This document shows, piece by piece, positions 11,590 to 24,160 of a stretch of DNA of 64,000 nucleotides. The notes beneath the pieces were generated by a model. The model saw only the letters and a list, made by a program, of their open reading frames with translations, had not been told where the DNA came from and ran no database searches. The stretch comes from Sesamum alatum (Eukaryota > Streptophyta > Magnoliopsida > Lamiales > Pedaliaceae): the NCBI GenBank assembly GCA_034509735.1, contig JACGWO010000010.1, positions 17,559,193 through 17,623,192 of the forward strand, read 5' to 3'. Position numbers and translations under genes: made by a program. Numbering within the stretch: the stretch's first letter is position 1; each line of letters starts with the position of its first letter.

Positions 11590-13106
11590 TATTATTTATT
11601 TTTTTTATTTATTTACTTTTCAGTTTTAATTTTGAATTAATTCTGAAAATTCGTTTTTGGGTTCAATTTTGCCTAAAATTCCTAAAGACATTATTTTAGG
11701 AGTAAAATAAATTGGATTTGGAATCCCGGGGTTATTTTACTTAAAATAATGAGGAAAGGTTTTCCTAAAACGAGGAAAAAAATATTATTACTAATATTTG
11801 TGTTTTATTTTTCACACGTAGTTCACATGATCATTTATTTCTGTTTTGAATTATTATGATTGGAAATCATGAATTATTGGTATATTGTAATTATGTGATT
11901 GGATCATGTGATTATGTGTGTTGGATGGAAATGGATGATCACGAGCCCCTAGACCGGATGTATGGTTCAATTTTCTGTTGGGCCTGTGTGCCTCTTAACT
12001 GCTTTCTCCTTCTCTCTTTCTAGTGCCTTGGAATAATAAGGCTTTCTACCTCCCTCCTTATGTACTCCCCCCGGGTTTTCGCTGGGGTTTCTATTTTTTA
12101 ATATGTAATGAGAGTAGACTAGGAGTGAGGTTTCCATTTTTTGTAATTGGTGGAGAAGAAGGAAGGACCACATGGAGAGCCCAGACCGGAGTCCCTTGGC
12201 GTTTCCATGAAGTGAAGAAAGAGAAAAAGAGACCAAGGCCCATCAGCATGATGATTGGGTTACTATTATTGTAATAGTATAGGACCAACCCTAGATTGAC
12301 CATAGATCCACTGCTTGGGCTCAGTGGATCGCATAGGATTCGGGGCTCGTGATCATCAACAGGGGCGTGCTAGGCTTTAATTTTGCATGTGGTTATTATG
12401 ATGGATGAATGGCTTTTATTTATCATATAACTGCTATGGATGATTTTATTTATGCATTATGGATGAATGTATGGATATATTATGAGATCTCGGTCATTCA
12501 CTACTCTCACATTGGTTGGACCAATGTTGAAATATTAGACCCTAGATAAAGTGGACATGAACTCTAGGAGTTTGTCCATGCCTTCCAATCCATGGCACAG
12601 TGAGGAAGCTGTTTTAGGTCAATAGCGTGGTCTCACGAGTCGTGGCACGTTATTGTACTTAAAAGAAGCTGTACTGTGTCATGAACGAAAAAATGGCTGC
12701 TGTTACCTATCTCACGAGTCGTGGGGGGTACTGGTGGGTCCATGGCTCGGTCGATTTGGTCGGGTCTAACGCCCAATTAGCATGATTCGCTTGGAGTCCT
12801 TGGGATCATGCAAAAGGGTGAGGCAATAATCTTGGGAATCTCGTGGAACGAGAATGGTATGGAATACCTCCCACAGGATCTTTCCATGCGAATCGTAAAA
12901 GCGGGGTATTGGGAAAAAATCGCTGTGGATCCCAAGCCCACTAGGAAAGGATTCCCGAAAATCACGTTTGAGTCAGTACCGTGTTTTCGTAATAAATAGT
13001 GGTAGGAATTTAAATGACTAAAGACCAAGCATTTAATTATTTCATCAAACCACCGTCTTTATTTTTCTGCTGATCGCGCGTTGTTTTCTAAATGTAGATT
13101 TTAAAA
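11590..13106 (+). other. AT-rich 5' leader of copia B with inverted repeats
   Basis: This non-coding stretch lies between the GC island and gag. It holds a perfect 16-bp inverted repeat (GATGATCACGAGCCCC at 11934-11949 and its complement at 12342-12357), a perfect 9-bp stem hairpin (GATCCACTG/CAGTGGATC, 12305-12330), and two copies of CTCACGAGTCGTGG at 12632 and 12711. No convincing ORF is present. A structured leader is plausible for packaging or translation control, but this is inference. Confidence 0.6.
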
Positions 13107-14100
13107 ATGTCTAAGAACCCACTATCAACCATTCTTGAGACAAACAAATTCAATGGAACAAATTACAACGACTGGTTGCGCAATCTCAGGATAGTCCTAG
13201 ATTACGAGAACCAAGGCTACGTCATGGACGAGCCTCTCTCCCTAGGACCTTACGGAAGGATCCACGCCAGTAAGAACGTGAGACGTTCGAGACTTGGCAT
13301 AAGGATAACCGGAAGGTCCGTAGCATCATACTTGCTTCGATGACCAATGAGATTCAGAAGCAATATGAAAGGCTAGACGATGTCCCTTCCATTATGGCTC
13401 GCCTTAAGGATTGCTATGCAGTCCCGGACCGGCATACTAGGTATGTCGCGACCAAGGCGTTCTTTGGAACTAAAAATGACAGAAGATCCTCTGTACAAGA
13501 GCATGGGGTTAAAATGCTTAACCCTAGTGGAAAAGCTCGAGGACCTAAAGGCAAGGTCTCGGATAACGAAACGTACATAGATGTGATCCTTCAGTCACTC
13601 CCACCCTCCTTCGACCAATTTATCGTCAACTATAAACATGAATACACTTGAAGGGCATTCATGAGAATGTCAATATGTTGGTGCAATACGACGGCAACGA
13701 CTAAGAAGTCCACGCCTTCGGTATTGTTTGGAGGATGCTTTCAACTTCCAGACGAAAAGCAAGGGTGCCGGACGTTGGAAAAAGAAGAAGGGGAAGGGAA
13801 AAGCCGTCATAGCAGCTACGAACACTCAAAGTGTTCCATTGCCAAAGAGGGGAAAGGCAAAGGAAAGGGAAAGGTTGTCTCCAAGCAACAGTCAAAGGCT
13901 ATATGACCAGATATGTAATCAACATGCCGTGAGAAAGGACATTGGAAGAGAGAGTGCCCCAAACTCTTCATCAAACCAAGGATATTATTGTGATTGAGGT
14001 TTAACATGGTCACTAATTCTGCCTCTTGGGTATGGGATACCGGCTGTGGAGCTCACATTTGCAATGATTTGCAGGTGCTGAAAAAGAAGCAGAAAACTAA
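13107..14100 (+). pseudogene. Copia B gag and protease start (frameshifted)
   Basis: ATG at 13107 opens MSKNPLSTILETNKFNGTNY, the typical start of plant copia Gag (UBN2-type), followed by NDWLRNLRIVL. The frame breaks near 13225 and resumes at 13340 with MTNEIQKQYERLDDVPSIMA and YIDVILQSLPPSFDQFIVNY. It then breaks again before the Lys-rich linker (13728-13900). The zinc knuckle near 13910-13970 is damaged (one Cys lost by frameshift), and the protease motif DTGCGAHICNDLQ is near 14040. At least three single-base frame changes are visible. Confidence 0.85.
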
Positions 14101-17100
14101 GTAGCGGGGACATGATCCTGAAGCTTGGAAATGGCAAGGCCATCTCGGCAGAAGCAGTAGGATCCGCCACTTTAGTAATTAGTGATACCATTAGCATAGA
14201 ATTAGAGCAGGTTTATTGTACCTAGTATGATTAAGAACATCATTTCCATTCCATTGTTGGACAATAGTGGTTATGAGTTCAGAATCAAAAAAATTGCTTT
14301 TATTTGATGAGGTGTGGAATTGCTCATCTACTTGTTACATTGCACAACGGGCTCTATAATCTTGCAACAAACGAATTTCGTTCTTAACGCTCAACACAAA
14401 CGGAAATTAGATAATAACGGAACGCACGTCTGTGGCACGCTAGGCTAGGTCACATATCCCAAGATAGGAATGAAAAGGTTGGTAGACTCAAAGAACCTAG
14501 AGGTTGGGGACTTGAGTGATCTACCAACTTGTGAGTCTTGTCTAAGAGGGAAAATGACCAAGAAGCCCTTTGTAGGACAAAGCCGGCTTGCCACAGTCTG
14601 TTGGACTTGGTCCATACAGACGTATGTGGACCACTAAGGACGCAGGCTCGAGGTGGTTCTCCTACTCATAACCTTCACCGATTGATCATTCACGGATACG
14701 GTTATGTTTTCCTAATGAGGTACAAGTCTGAAGCTCTTGAGAGGTTTAAAGAATTCAGGCTTGAAGTGGAGAACCAGACCAACTGCAAAATTAAAGTCCT
14801 ACGGTCAGACCGAGGCGGTGAATACCTTAGTGCCGAATTCCAGATATATCTAAAAGAAAATGGTATAATATCGGAATGGACACCTCCCGGAACACCACAG
14901 TGAAATGGCGTCTCTTGAAAGGAGGAACCGAACCCTGTTGGACATGGTTCGGTCCATGATGAGATTTTACCCAATTGCCCTTTATCGTTTTTGGGTTATG
15001 CATTAAAACGGCAAGCCAAGTTGTTGAATTTGGCGCCTACCAGTGCATTGACCCAAACGCCATATGAAATATGGCACGGCAAGCCTGCGTCCTACAACTA
15101 CTTGAAAGTGTGGGTTAGCCCCGCATACGTGAAGAGGTTAGTGGAGATAAGCTAGAATCCAGGTCTAGCCTATGCAGGTTCGTTGGATTACCCTAGAGAA
15201 ACTGCGGGTTATTACTTTTATGACCCTTTGGAACAAAAGGTATTTGTTTCAAGGGAATGCAGTATTCTTGGAGCAAGGGCTTCCCGGAGGATATCCAATC
15301 CTGATGAGCTGATCCTTGAGGAATCAAGTGATGGAACTCAGCCATCAGAAATAGCCGCGGAAACCTCACCAAGAGGATTCAAGATTAATGCACGGAGGGC
15401 TGACCAACCTAGAGAAGTCCAAACATGCTAGGCATGAAGGACAACCTCAAGAAAGGCCAGTCCCGGTCCCTGAACCGCCGGCTTCCGATACAGTCAGCGC
15501 CCACAGTCACCACTGACGTTCCCGTCCTCCGTAGGTCCACTAGAGAATTCCAGACCTTCCAGTGAGATATGGGTTTCTAGGTGCGACCGATCTTCTGGGA
15601 TAACGATCCTAAGACATACGGGGAAGCGATGTCCTGACATCGACTCCGTGAAATGGCTTGAGGCCATGAAGACCGAAATGGACTCCATGAGCGAGAACCA
15701 AGTTTGGAGACTTGTAGATCCACCAGAAAGATGTTTAAGCCAGTGGGCTGTAAGTGGTCTACAGCGCAAACTCCGGCCGTTGATGGAGAAGTCACAACCT
15801 TTAGGCTAGGCTTGTAGCAAAGATACACTCAACGACCCGGGGTCGATTTTGAGGATACCTACTCGCCAGTAGCCATGGCTAAGTCCATACGGATCCTGCT
15901 TGCCATAGCAGCATGGTATGACTATGAAAATATGGCAGATTGGACGTGAAAAACGGCCTTCCTCAACGGTTTCGTTGAAGAAAAGATCTATATGGATCAG
16001 CTGGAGGGTTTCACGGTACACTGGAGAAGAACAGAAGGTCTGTCGTCTCCAGAAAGTCCATCTATGGCCTCAAACAAGCATCCCGAAGTTGGAACATTCG
16101 ATTTGATGAAGTAATACGGGGAATGACTTCATCAAAAACGAATCCGACCCTTGTGTATACAAGAAGGTCAGTGGAGCTCTATAGTGTTCCTAGTGCTTTA
16201 CGTGGATGACATTCTGCTCGATTGGTAATGACGTCAGAATGTTAGGAACACAAAAGCAATGGTTGTCAACCAAGTTTTCCATGAAGGACTTGGGTGAAGC
16301 CTCCTACATCCTAGGCATCCAGATTGTCAGGGACAGATCTAAAAGGATGTTAGGGCTCACCCAAAACTCGTATATTGGAGAAAGTCCTAAAGAGATATCG
16401 AATGGACAACTCCAAACGAGGATTCTTCCAATGAGGCAATGGGATCAAGTTGTCCAAGAAGCAGTCCCCGCAGACTGATGAGGAACTTGAAATGATGAAA
16501 GTCATCCCCTATGCTTCTGCCGTAGGTAGCATCCAATATGCGGTCCATTGCACCAGGCCTGACATTGCATACGCTTTGAAGCGTGACAAGCAGATATCAG
16601 TCCTGTGCAGGAGAGGAACATTGGAACGCCGTTAAGAGCATCCTTAATACCTTAGGAGAGACTAAGGAAATGTTCTTGTCTATGGCAATGGAGAACTTAT
16701 TCTGGAAGGCTTTAGGCGACGCTAGCTTCCAGTCTGATGACGATGATGCCAAGTCTCAATCGGGATATGTATTCAAACTCAACGGAGGGATAGTGGCTTG
16801 GAAAAGTTCCAAGCAAGCAACCACTGCTGACTCCACCACTGAGGCTGAATACATAGCAGCTTCAGAAGCTGCTAAGGAAGCGGTTTGGATGAGAAACTAC
16901 ATCCAAGAGTTGGGTGTGGTGACCTCGGCATCGCCGAGCCCTTGTCATCTTCTGTGATAACAACGGTGCAATAGCGCAAGCAAAGGAACCGAGATCTCAT
17001 CACCGTTCCAAACACAATTCTTAGACGCTACCATCTTTCTTAGAGAAATGGTAGGAAGAGGTGACGTTCGGATGGACGAGTCAACTCAGCAGACAACACA

Positions 17101-17190
17101 GAGACCCGCTGACAAAGCCATGTCGCAGAGTGCTCATACGCAACATTTGAAAGATGGGGATTAGGCATATGGGTGATTGGCTTTAAAGTC
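14101..17190 (+). pseudogene. Copia B pol: integrase, reverse transcriptase, RNase H (frameshifted)
   Basis: Copia order is kept. GAG-pre-integrase lies near 14420-14590 (ESCLRGKMTKKPF), and integrase near 14600-15110 (HTDVCGPLRTQARGG; KVLRSDRGGEYLSAEF near 14800; GTPQ near 14895). A chromosome-proximal linker follows. RT is near 15640-16600, with FLNGFVEEKIYMDQLEGF near 15960 and the catalytic LYVDDILLD near 16196. RNase H is near 16720-17000, with DDDDAKSQSGYVFKLNGG and TTADSTTEAEYIAASEAA intact. At least six frame changes of one base interrupt it. Compared with element A the amino-acid pieces are better kept, but the frame is far more broken. Confidence 0.85.
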
Positions 17191-17202
17191 AAGTGGGAAG
17201 AT
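17191..17202 (+). other. Polypurine tract of copia B
   Basis: The purine-rich AAGTGGGAAGAT immediately precedes the TG of the 3' LTR at 17203. Confidence 0.7.
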
Positions 17203-19172
17203 TGTTAGAATAGTGACCATGTAAGCCAATTTGGCGGTATATGTAACCTATGTCTAGACAATTATAGGTGTTTGATAAATCATTAATGAATAAAGAAGTG
17301 AATTTCATTTGGCATCACTTTGTTTGTGTTCACTTATATTTGTTTTCCATATCTGTTCACTACGCAAACAAAGCCCACGGACTGAGAATCAATTTCGGGG
17401 ACTGGACTACGCTATGGAGGTAGTCCATGAATCAGTCTTCCCGAATCAGTCCGGAAATCTCCAAGTCAAGGAATCCCGAAAATGAGAGGTACCGGATTCC
17501 CTTTGAGAACTTGCACTAAGCACCTGCTGTCGTGTTTCACGACGGGTGACGAGGGTCGTCTAAGCAGTGTTAGTGGGTTAGCAGCGAGACGCAACTGACT
17601 GAGGTGACTCGCGGGAACCGTCTTACGGAGGACCTTGAGTATGGTCAGCAAGGTATGACGTGTATTCCCGTTCCAACGGTACAGGTCAATCCTTGACTTG
17701 AGGAATTGTTGAGTTTACCTGTACATCAGGGCTGTATCTTAGATATGGTGAGAGATTGCCAGAATTCTCTTTGGTAGTCATAAGCCATGTCTAGTGCAGT
17801 TCTGGTGTGCAAAGTGACAGTAGTTTCCAAGAAAGGATCTGTCTCCTGTCAATAGGTTTTGGCAGTTGAGTCTCATGTATACTCTAGGTCTTGTCCCTAA
17901 AACTGTGGCCACAGTGACTGAAACAGAAGGGAAGGATTCCCTTGCGGCGTTTAGTGAGGACAGACCGACACTTAGGTCCAAAATGTGGTACCTGCATTTT
18001 CCGTGCCCTAGACTCTAAGTGATGAGACCGAAGACAGAAGGACAATTGTACTGTTAGAGCCTAAATGTTCACCCTGAATATTTCACCTAGTCTCTAGTGC
18101 CATGGACCGTTGCTAGATGGCCACCCATGGTAACGGAAGGATTCTAGGAATCCGACCAAGTCTAGCTGAAAGGTGAACCTAAAGAGTCACACACTATCCA
18201 CACACATTATAGATATTTAATTAGGAATAAATATTGGAGTGAAGGAATGAATTAAATTGGATTTAATCGGGTCCTTTATTTTTCTTGGAGAAATAATTCC
18301 TCTATTAGATATAAGGAATTAAATTGATAAATTACATTATTCAAAGGGATTTATTAATGGGCTTAAAATAATATTTATATTTATTAGCCTCTTGGAAATA
18401 TTAAATAGTTTTAAATATTCCATTAAATTAAATTAAATCAACGGTTGAGATCAATGGGAGAGATGGATGGCTAGGATTGTTTTGACATAGGTCCAAAACA
18501 CTACTTTGACAATAGACTTTGACTAGTCAAAATCCGTAGTCAAATTATGAGTTCTTAAAAGAGGAGTTTAAAGAGGATTAAAAACTCCTCTTCTATATAA
18601 ACCCCTACCATCCTACAAGTTGAAGGATGATGAATCTCCAACACACACACACACTCGGATCTCTCCCTCTCATCTCTCGTCCGCCTCGTCTCGTCTTCAA
18701 GAAACACATGTCCACTAGTCTCTGTTCTTGGAACATTAGAATTTGATGAATCAATACCGTTAATTTCATAACGTGTTGTTGATTCATCCACCAAAATAAA
18801 ACTTGTTCGTTGCTAGCACGACGTGCAAAGATACGTGGGTGGATCGTGTGTCACGATTGAGGGTCTCAAGAACGAGAAAATCTTGGTGCAAAACGGGGAA
18901 CAACGCGTGTAGCCGTTGAAGACGAAAACGACAACGTAGGTCTCGTTTAGATTTTCGTCCTCTTTTATTTTTCAACCCTAAAAAAAAAAATGGCCTCCAT
19001 GATATGTTATATGTGATTTTATCATGAGATACACCGAACCCGGAAATTTCAAAAGCACCACCCTTTGAAACGTGTTTTAATTTAAAAGCATGTTTAAATT
19101 CCGTCTTAATTTTTTAATATATACCGCGCTTCCGCATTCGCGCTTTCCCGGGACGATCCACAATTCCTTTCA
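17203..19172 (+). repeat. 3' LTR of copia B
   Basis: It matches 8747-10729 end to end. Differences are mostly one-base insertions and losses: for example the TTGAC cluster reads GACATAGGTCC here against GACTAGGTC in the 5' LTR, and a run of ten A is inserted near 18980. It ends CTTTCA at 19172, followed by TTAAA and then antisense element R. Confidence 0.9.
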
Positions 19173-20400
19173 TTAAAAGTTCTATTCTTTTGTTTTAGCT
19201 ATTCCATAAGACGAAGGGAAATATGAGGAGTCTCTTCGTTGAATTATGCCAAATTTTGACAATATTCACTAAAATTACTCGACTCATATTCTCCCTCCTC
19301 GTCAGACCATAACCGTTTTCTTACCAGTTTGGGTTTCTGCTTCGGTTTTAAACAAAATTAAATTTTATCTAAGGCTCATCTTTGTTACGCATGAGAAAAT
19401 ATAAAATCTACAGCAACTCATCTATAAGGTAATAAAATATCTCTTATGGTCCCTAGTCAGAATCCCATTAACTCATAAATATCAGTGTGAACTAAATCAA
19501 GTATTTTTCCGAATCCCTTTTCAACTGATTTGATAGGGTTTCACTAACTTGTTAGCTTCTCTACACAATTTGTGCATTCTGACCTCATTCAATTTCACTG
19601 ACTAGGCATTAAATCAAAGATTCATCATGCCTTGGATGATCAACCTAAATTTAAATGACCTAATCTACTATGCCACAGAAAGTTTAGATTTCGACATTTC
19701 AAAACAATAGAATCAGAAACGCAATTTATTTCATTCAACACAAACTTTTAAACAAAACCATCAAACAAATAACATTTTTCAATTAAAAACACCAAATTTG
19801 CAAAATTACAACTTTATTTAAATTTAAAGAATAGTTCCACAACCCTCACTAACTATTACAAAACCACCAATTACGTTTCCATCCAACAGTGTAGGTACAT
19901 GGAACTCTTTTGAAAGGCAGAATGCATCCTGAAGAAACTTCAAGTCCACGGCTTCTATTCCCAAGTACTTCAGTTGTACTAGGGTTCGCCATACTTTTAG
20001 TGTCCTTCCATTGATGGCGCTGATAAGAACACAAAAGCGATATTATCACAAAAACAGACACATTTTGCTCCAATAATAACTAAATAAAAGGTTCGTAAAT
20101 TGTAAAGGATTCCGGGTTGTACAGATAACATGCTTTTCAATTTGCTCCTAAGATGCTAAATTGCTATGATCCACAACCATGTTAATTGCTACCTGCCCAG
20201 ACTTGGCCTTTTTTCTTAGACAATCTTGCTACCATGTCCGACCTGCCTATAGTTCCAATAGGGTTTGCTCGCTTTTGGTTTCTGTTTTTAAGGGCTTGCT
20301 TTATCGATGGTTTTCGACGTTTGGGCTCATATTTTCGTACGTTCTTTTTTGCAATTATTAAAGGCCCGTCGATTGAAGCTCATCAGGATCTTGTAGTCTG
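19173..20400 (-). pseudogene. Antisense copia R: Gag end, protease region and integrase
   Basis: Read on the minus strand leftward from about 20400, a damaged Lys-rich knuckle-like segment (KKKGQVWAG near 20220) is followed by MANPSTTEVLG near 20000. Then come a LWHSRLGHLNLG-like GAG-pre-integrase motif (about 19665), SECTNCVE (about 19590), LDLVHTDIYE (about 19490), an ENQTGKK-like run (about 19330) and YFPSSYGIAKTKE near 19220. The last corresponds to the integrase YSPQSNGVAERKN motif. It then stops at the boundary of element B and continues at 8746 with DVINSLW. Many stops and frame changes show that R is the oldest copia here. Confidence 0.75.
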
Positions 20401-20926
20401 ATTCATGTACTCTTCCCATACTAAATCGCGTGACATAATCACAGTAGAATATTCCTTTTATGCTTAGTGTCATGCTCAAAACTTCCCAAGACTTATGGAA
20501 ATTTATCCACTATGGTCATGTACCAAAACTTCTAAGGGAACTTCATCCGCAGCATCAGATAGAGAATGATAAGAGTGATAATCTTATATTGCTTTTGTTC
20601 AGTTACAGACCCCCTCGACCTATGGCTGCTACTCTCATTGAACTTGAAATCAGATATATCTTTTCGAGGACCCTATGTCTTCAGTATTATAGTTCTAGTT
20701 CCAGCCTCGGATCCTACAAACAATTTGCAGTGTCATGAGTAGTTCGAAAATAGACATTGCGAAGACCGTGATTTGACTTGGGGACAATAAATTGGCTCTC
20801 GTCCTCTTATCCGCTCGTCCTACTGGCAATTTGAGCAATTTTGGGACGGTCCTCTAGTTGGTTACGGAAAGTTCGACCTAATTACCGATAAAAGTCCTTC
20901 ATCGTAAGCCTAATTTTGATTCGTTG
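20401..20926. other. Unassigned stretch
   Basis: It lies between copia R gag and the hAT left end, and should contain the rest of R gag if R is continuous. I could not recognise gag motifs on the minus strand. The plus-strand ORF at 20460-20738 has no features I recognise. Confidence 0.4.
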
Positions 20927-21779
20927 TCGCGAATGTTTAAAAAACTGGCCCAAAAACTTTCCGCATTCCAAGAGCAAGTGACTTTTTGGGCGGTTGGATG
21001 CGGAGGACAGAATTGAGCTTCGCCGATTTTAAGCCAGGGTTTCAATTCAGTTTTCAAACCGAACCGACAAAAATTCATGTTAATGAATTTCCCAGTTCGG
21101 GGCCGTTTAGAAAATCGAAAAGCCGAAATCGAAGCTACACTAGTTTCCATTGGTTCTGATCGAGATTTTAATTCGGTTTTGTTGTTTCAAACGCGATAAA
21201 AACGGATAATAATAAAGAAATGTCTTTAGTAATAAATTGCAAATTTTTATCAAAATATTGTTAAAGTATAGAAATAAGATATAAAAAATACATAAATTGA
21301 CACAATAGCGAGAACGAATATCCATTCCAATCTTCAAATATAGCGCATGGTCCTTTCAAAATAAAGAATCATATTCATTTACGAAAATTGTTGAACACCA
21401 TCTAATTTTAATAATACAAATACTCAACAGTACTGAGTTGAAGCTTCATTTGAGAAAATCTGAGATATGTCATCAAGTGCGAGTATTGAAGCTTCATCAT
21501 TTATTACTAAAAACAAAACCAAAGAACGAAGAAATATACGAAGCAATTATAAACAAATACTATAAAAGTGATGGAAAAAAAAATCAGTATTTATGTGAAC
21601 ATACTGAATCTATATTCGATGATGTATGACTCTAAGCAAAAACTGATACGTAATCTGTATATATAAAATAAATCCATAAGAACAAAAATTAAATTTATTA
21701 AATTAAGATTGTAATATGAATAAACAAACATTGTATAAATGAATAAATTATTAAATTAAATATACCTTTTACAACTTTT

Positions 21780-23960
21780 CTCGGATCATGTCATAGTGCT
21801 CTTCAAAAGCTGGTTTACATACCGGAGTGTCGAGTCAATCTGGAAACAACTAAGCTTGTGGCTTCTTTGGAGTAAATGAGCTCGAATCATCATGATACAA
21901 CCTCAGTGACTGAAAGTTAACGTTCGACATAATTGTAGATATAGGCATGGCTAACACATCCGTGCTAATCGAGATAAATGCGAACTTCGAGCAGTGCCTT
22001 TCATTTCTTGATATAAAACTTGGAGATTTCACTTCCACAATTTCTCATTATAGAATGAATCTAGCTATGATTTTTGCCTGCGTCCAATATCAGGTATAAT
22101 ATTTTTTCCATTCTCTTACTCGCTGTTAACACTAACTCTTTGCTGGAGCCACATCACCATGATCTGTTCTGGATTCACTACAATCAATGAAGTTTGGTAG
22201 CAAGGATGTGATGGTATCGGGAAGAATATCTTTGTTTTGGAATCTTTAAATACATGCATAGAGCCATCGATTGGCCATTATCTTGCCATCATCGCTAGTG
22301 TTTGTGCTCGTACATATTGTTGAATTAATAAGTATCTGAGAATAAGATAAAATTTTTTTTCTGAGGATGAAGTATTGATCAGAGAACAGTATAACATCAT
22401 GTTCATGCTTATCGAGTGATCACCGCAGTTACTTTTCATTGTTGCGCTTCATTGTGTCGACCATATCTAGCAAAAGAATCATCCTTCACCCTGAATCCAT
22501 TCGCTGTGAGTAAGTTGCAATATCACTCTATTAAAATCAGCAAAAAAATGTCTATGTGTAGAGTACAAAGACCGCAGAAACCGATTGGTTAGCTCCATAA
22601 AAGTATCGGCAAACAACCGGTTCACACCTTTTTCGAAAAACATAACCAATCATATTTCGTAGGCAACCCATCATTTTACCATAGGACAGCACAGACATGA
22701 GCAATCACGACGAAGGTATCAGCAGTCATATTATATCATGATCTTTCAGACTGGCCTTGAATATGAGGAGGTCTCTAACATAGTACAACCCTTAACTATT
22801 CCATCTGTAGGACATCTAACGCAATGATTTGTTTGGCTTTGAACTTCCCCTCAAGAGCATTTACATCATCTTAAACTGTTTTGGTCTAGCGGTGATGGAC
22901 GAGTATATTAACAAACTGTTCGTGACATCTCAACTGGAATCATTCATTTCTTCAAATCATGCCTTGAAATTAAATGTTGATAATATGAGCCACACATCTC
23001 ATATACAAGATCTTTCCTTCAGATACAACAGTTCCAACTAACAATCTCGCTCAGTAAGCAACAGTTGTTCATTCGAGGAAGCAGTGGATCAACAGTTATC
23101 AACAAACACTTTACAATCTCCAATCTAATAAACATGTTCAAATCAACAATGCCAACATCATCACCTTATGAAGTAGGACATGGGGTTTGAAAATTAAGGA
23201 TACCTTTTGCATTTTCCAATCGTGATACAATGTAATACACGCGCAGTTCAAACACATATGAGTGAGTCCTGATTAGAAGTCCATGTGGTCCATCTGGTCA
23301 TGAGATTCTTTTGTCCGAATTTAATAATAAGATTTTTAACTTATTCTTTCCAAATCATGAACAATTTATAACAATGCCGTAGTTATAGGTGGTATTTGAA
23401 GGAAGGACTAAACTGTGGACATGCGGCAGGGATAAATTGCCTAAAAGTCTTCTTTCATTTTCGAAAAGCTTAACGGCACAATGTCCATCTATAATATAAT
23501 GTCGAGCTAGGAGGCAGGTTCTAACAGTTCTTGATCAAGACTGTCAGAATTGAACTTTTCGTCTATATTACCGCATTTCACTCTGATAGAAATACTTATT
23601 GTGGCGGTGTCTCAGCAACAGAAGTGTAGATTATCAGGATGTTTTGGCATTGGTCTCATATGATTGTTCATGGACTAGAAGTGGTCGTTCTGTGAAGGAT
23701 CACAACATAAGTCGTTCGTTCGCTGAATACTTACATCGAACTACTTTGGGCTTCTCCTCGGTTATCATTAGTAGGTGATTGAAGTGATCCGCAAACCTTC
23801 ATTCTTTGCAATGTATTCTCCTCTTTTTGGGCTTTTGTTTTGTGTTTCTGTGTGGTTGTGGAGGTGGATGTGGTGTGTCTTGAAATCGCTTCATCTCCAA
23901 CACCATTGCTTCTCGTGTCAGTTCTCGGCAATCCATTACACAACACCTAACAAATACACA
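21780..23960 (-). pseudogene. hAT transposase remnant with BED finger and dimerisation domain
   Basis: Minus strand, reading leftward. A Ser/Thr and Lys-rich linker (TTSTSTTTQKHKTKAQKE near 23880-23820) leads into a BED-type zinc-finger remnant (KPKVVRCKY near 23745, MNNHMRPMPKHPDN near 23660-23620) and an acidic DQELLEPA segment near 23540. The central part (22050-23450) is not readable. The C-terminal hATC dimerisation domain is clear at 22038-21850: EVKSPSF, then STDVLAMPISTIMSN and SSSFTPKKPQA, matching the family pattern of ARDVLAIP, STVASE and SSLTPK. A possible 5' exon lies at 27394-27330 (MSNCEEPRENSGESGGDPQE), which would put the solo LTR inside the first intron. No intact reading frame remains. 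Confidence 0.75.
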
Positions 23961-24160
23961 CATCATTGCAACATAACGTACAACCAACATATGAAAATAA
24001 AGCAAATGATTAGGTTAGGAGTTGCAAACAGTACGGAACAAAGCCTGAGCAGAATTCATTTCACTCTTAAGTCAAATCTGAAGAATTAAATTGTCCCAAG
24101 CCAAAGAGAGTTTAAGTCATGAGCTTATATGCTGCTTCTTTTCGATTGTCTACTATTTAA

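Larger units (their letters stand above)
8747..19172 (+). mobile_element. Copia element B, structurally complete but decayed
   Basis: A 10.4-kb Ty1/copia retrotransposon has long LTRs at 8747-10729 and 17203-19172, a degenerate primer binding site at 10731, a long leader, gag at 13107, pol to about 17190 and a polypurine tract. The flanks are TTTAA before 8747 and TTAAA after 19172, a 5-bp target duplication with one mismatch. The flanking sequences on both sides are the two halves of one antisense integrase gene (element R), which independently proves the insertion. gag and pol carry many single-base frameshifts, so the copy is not coding-competent. Confidence 0.9.
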
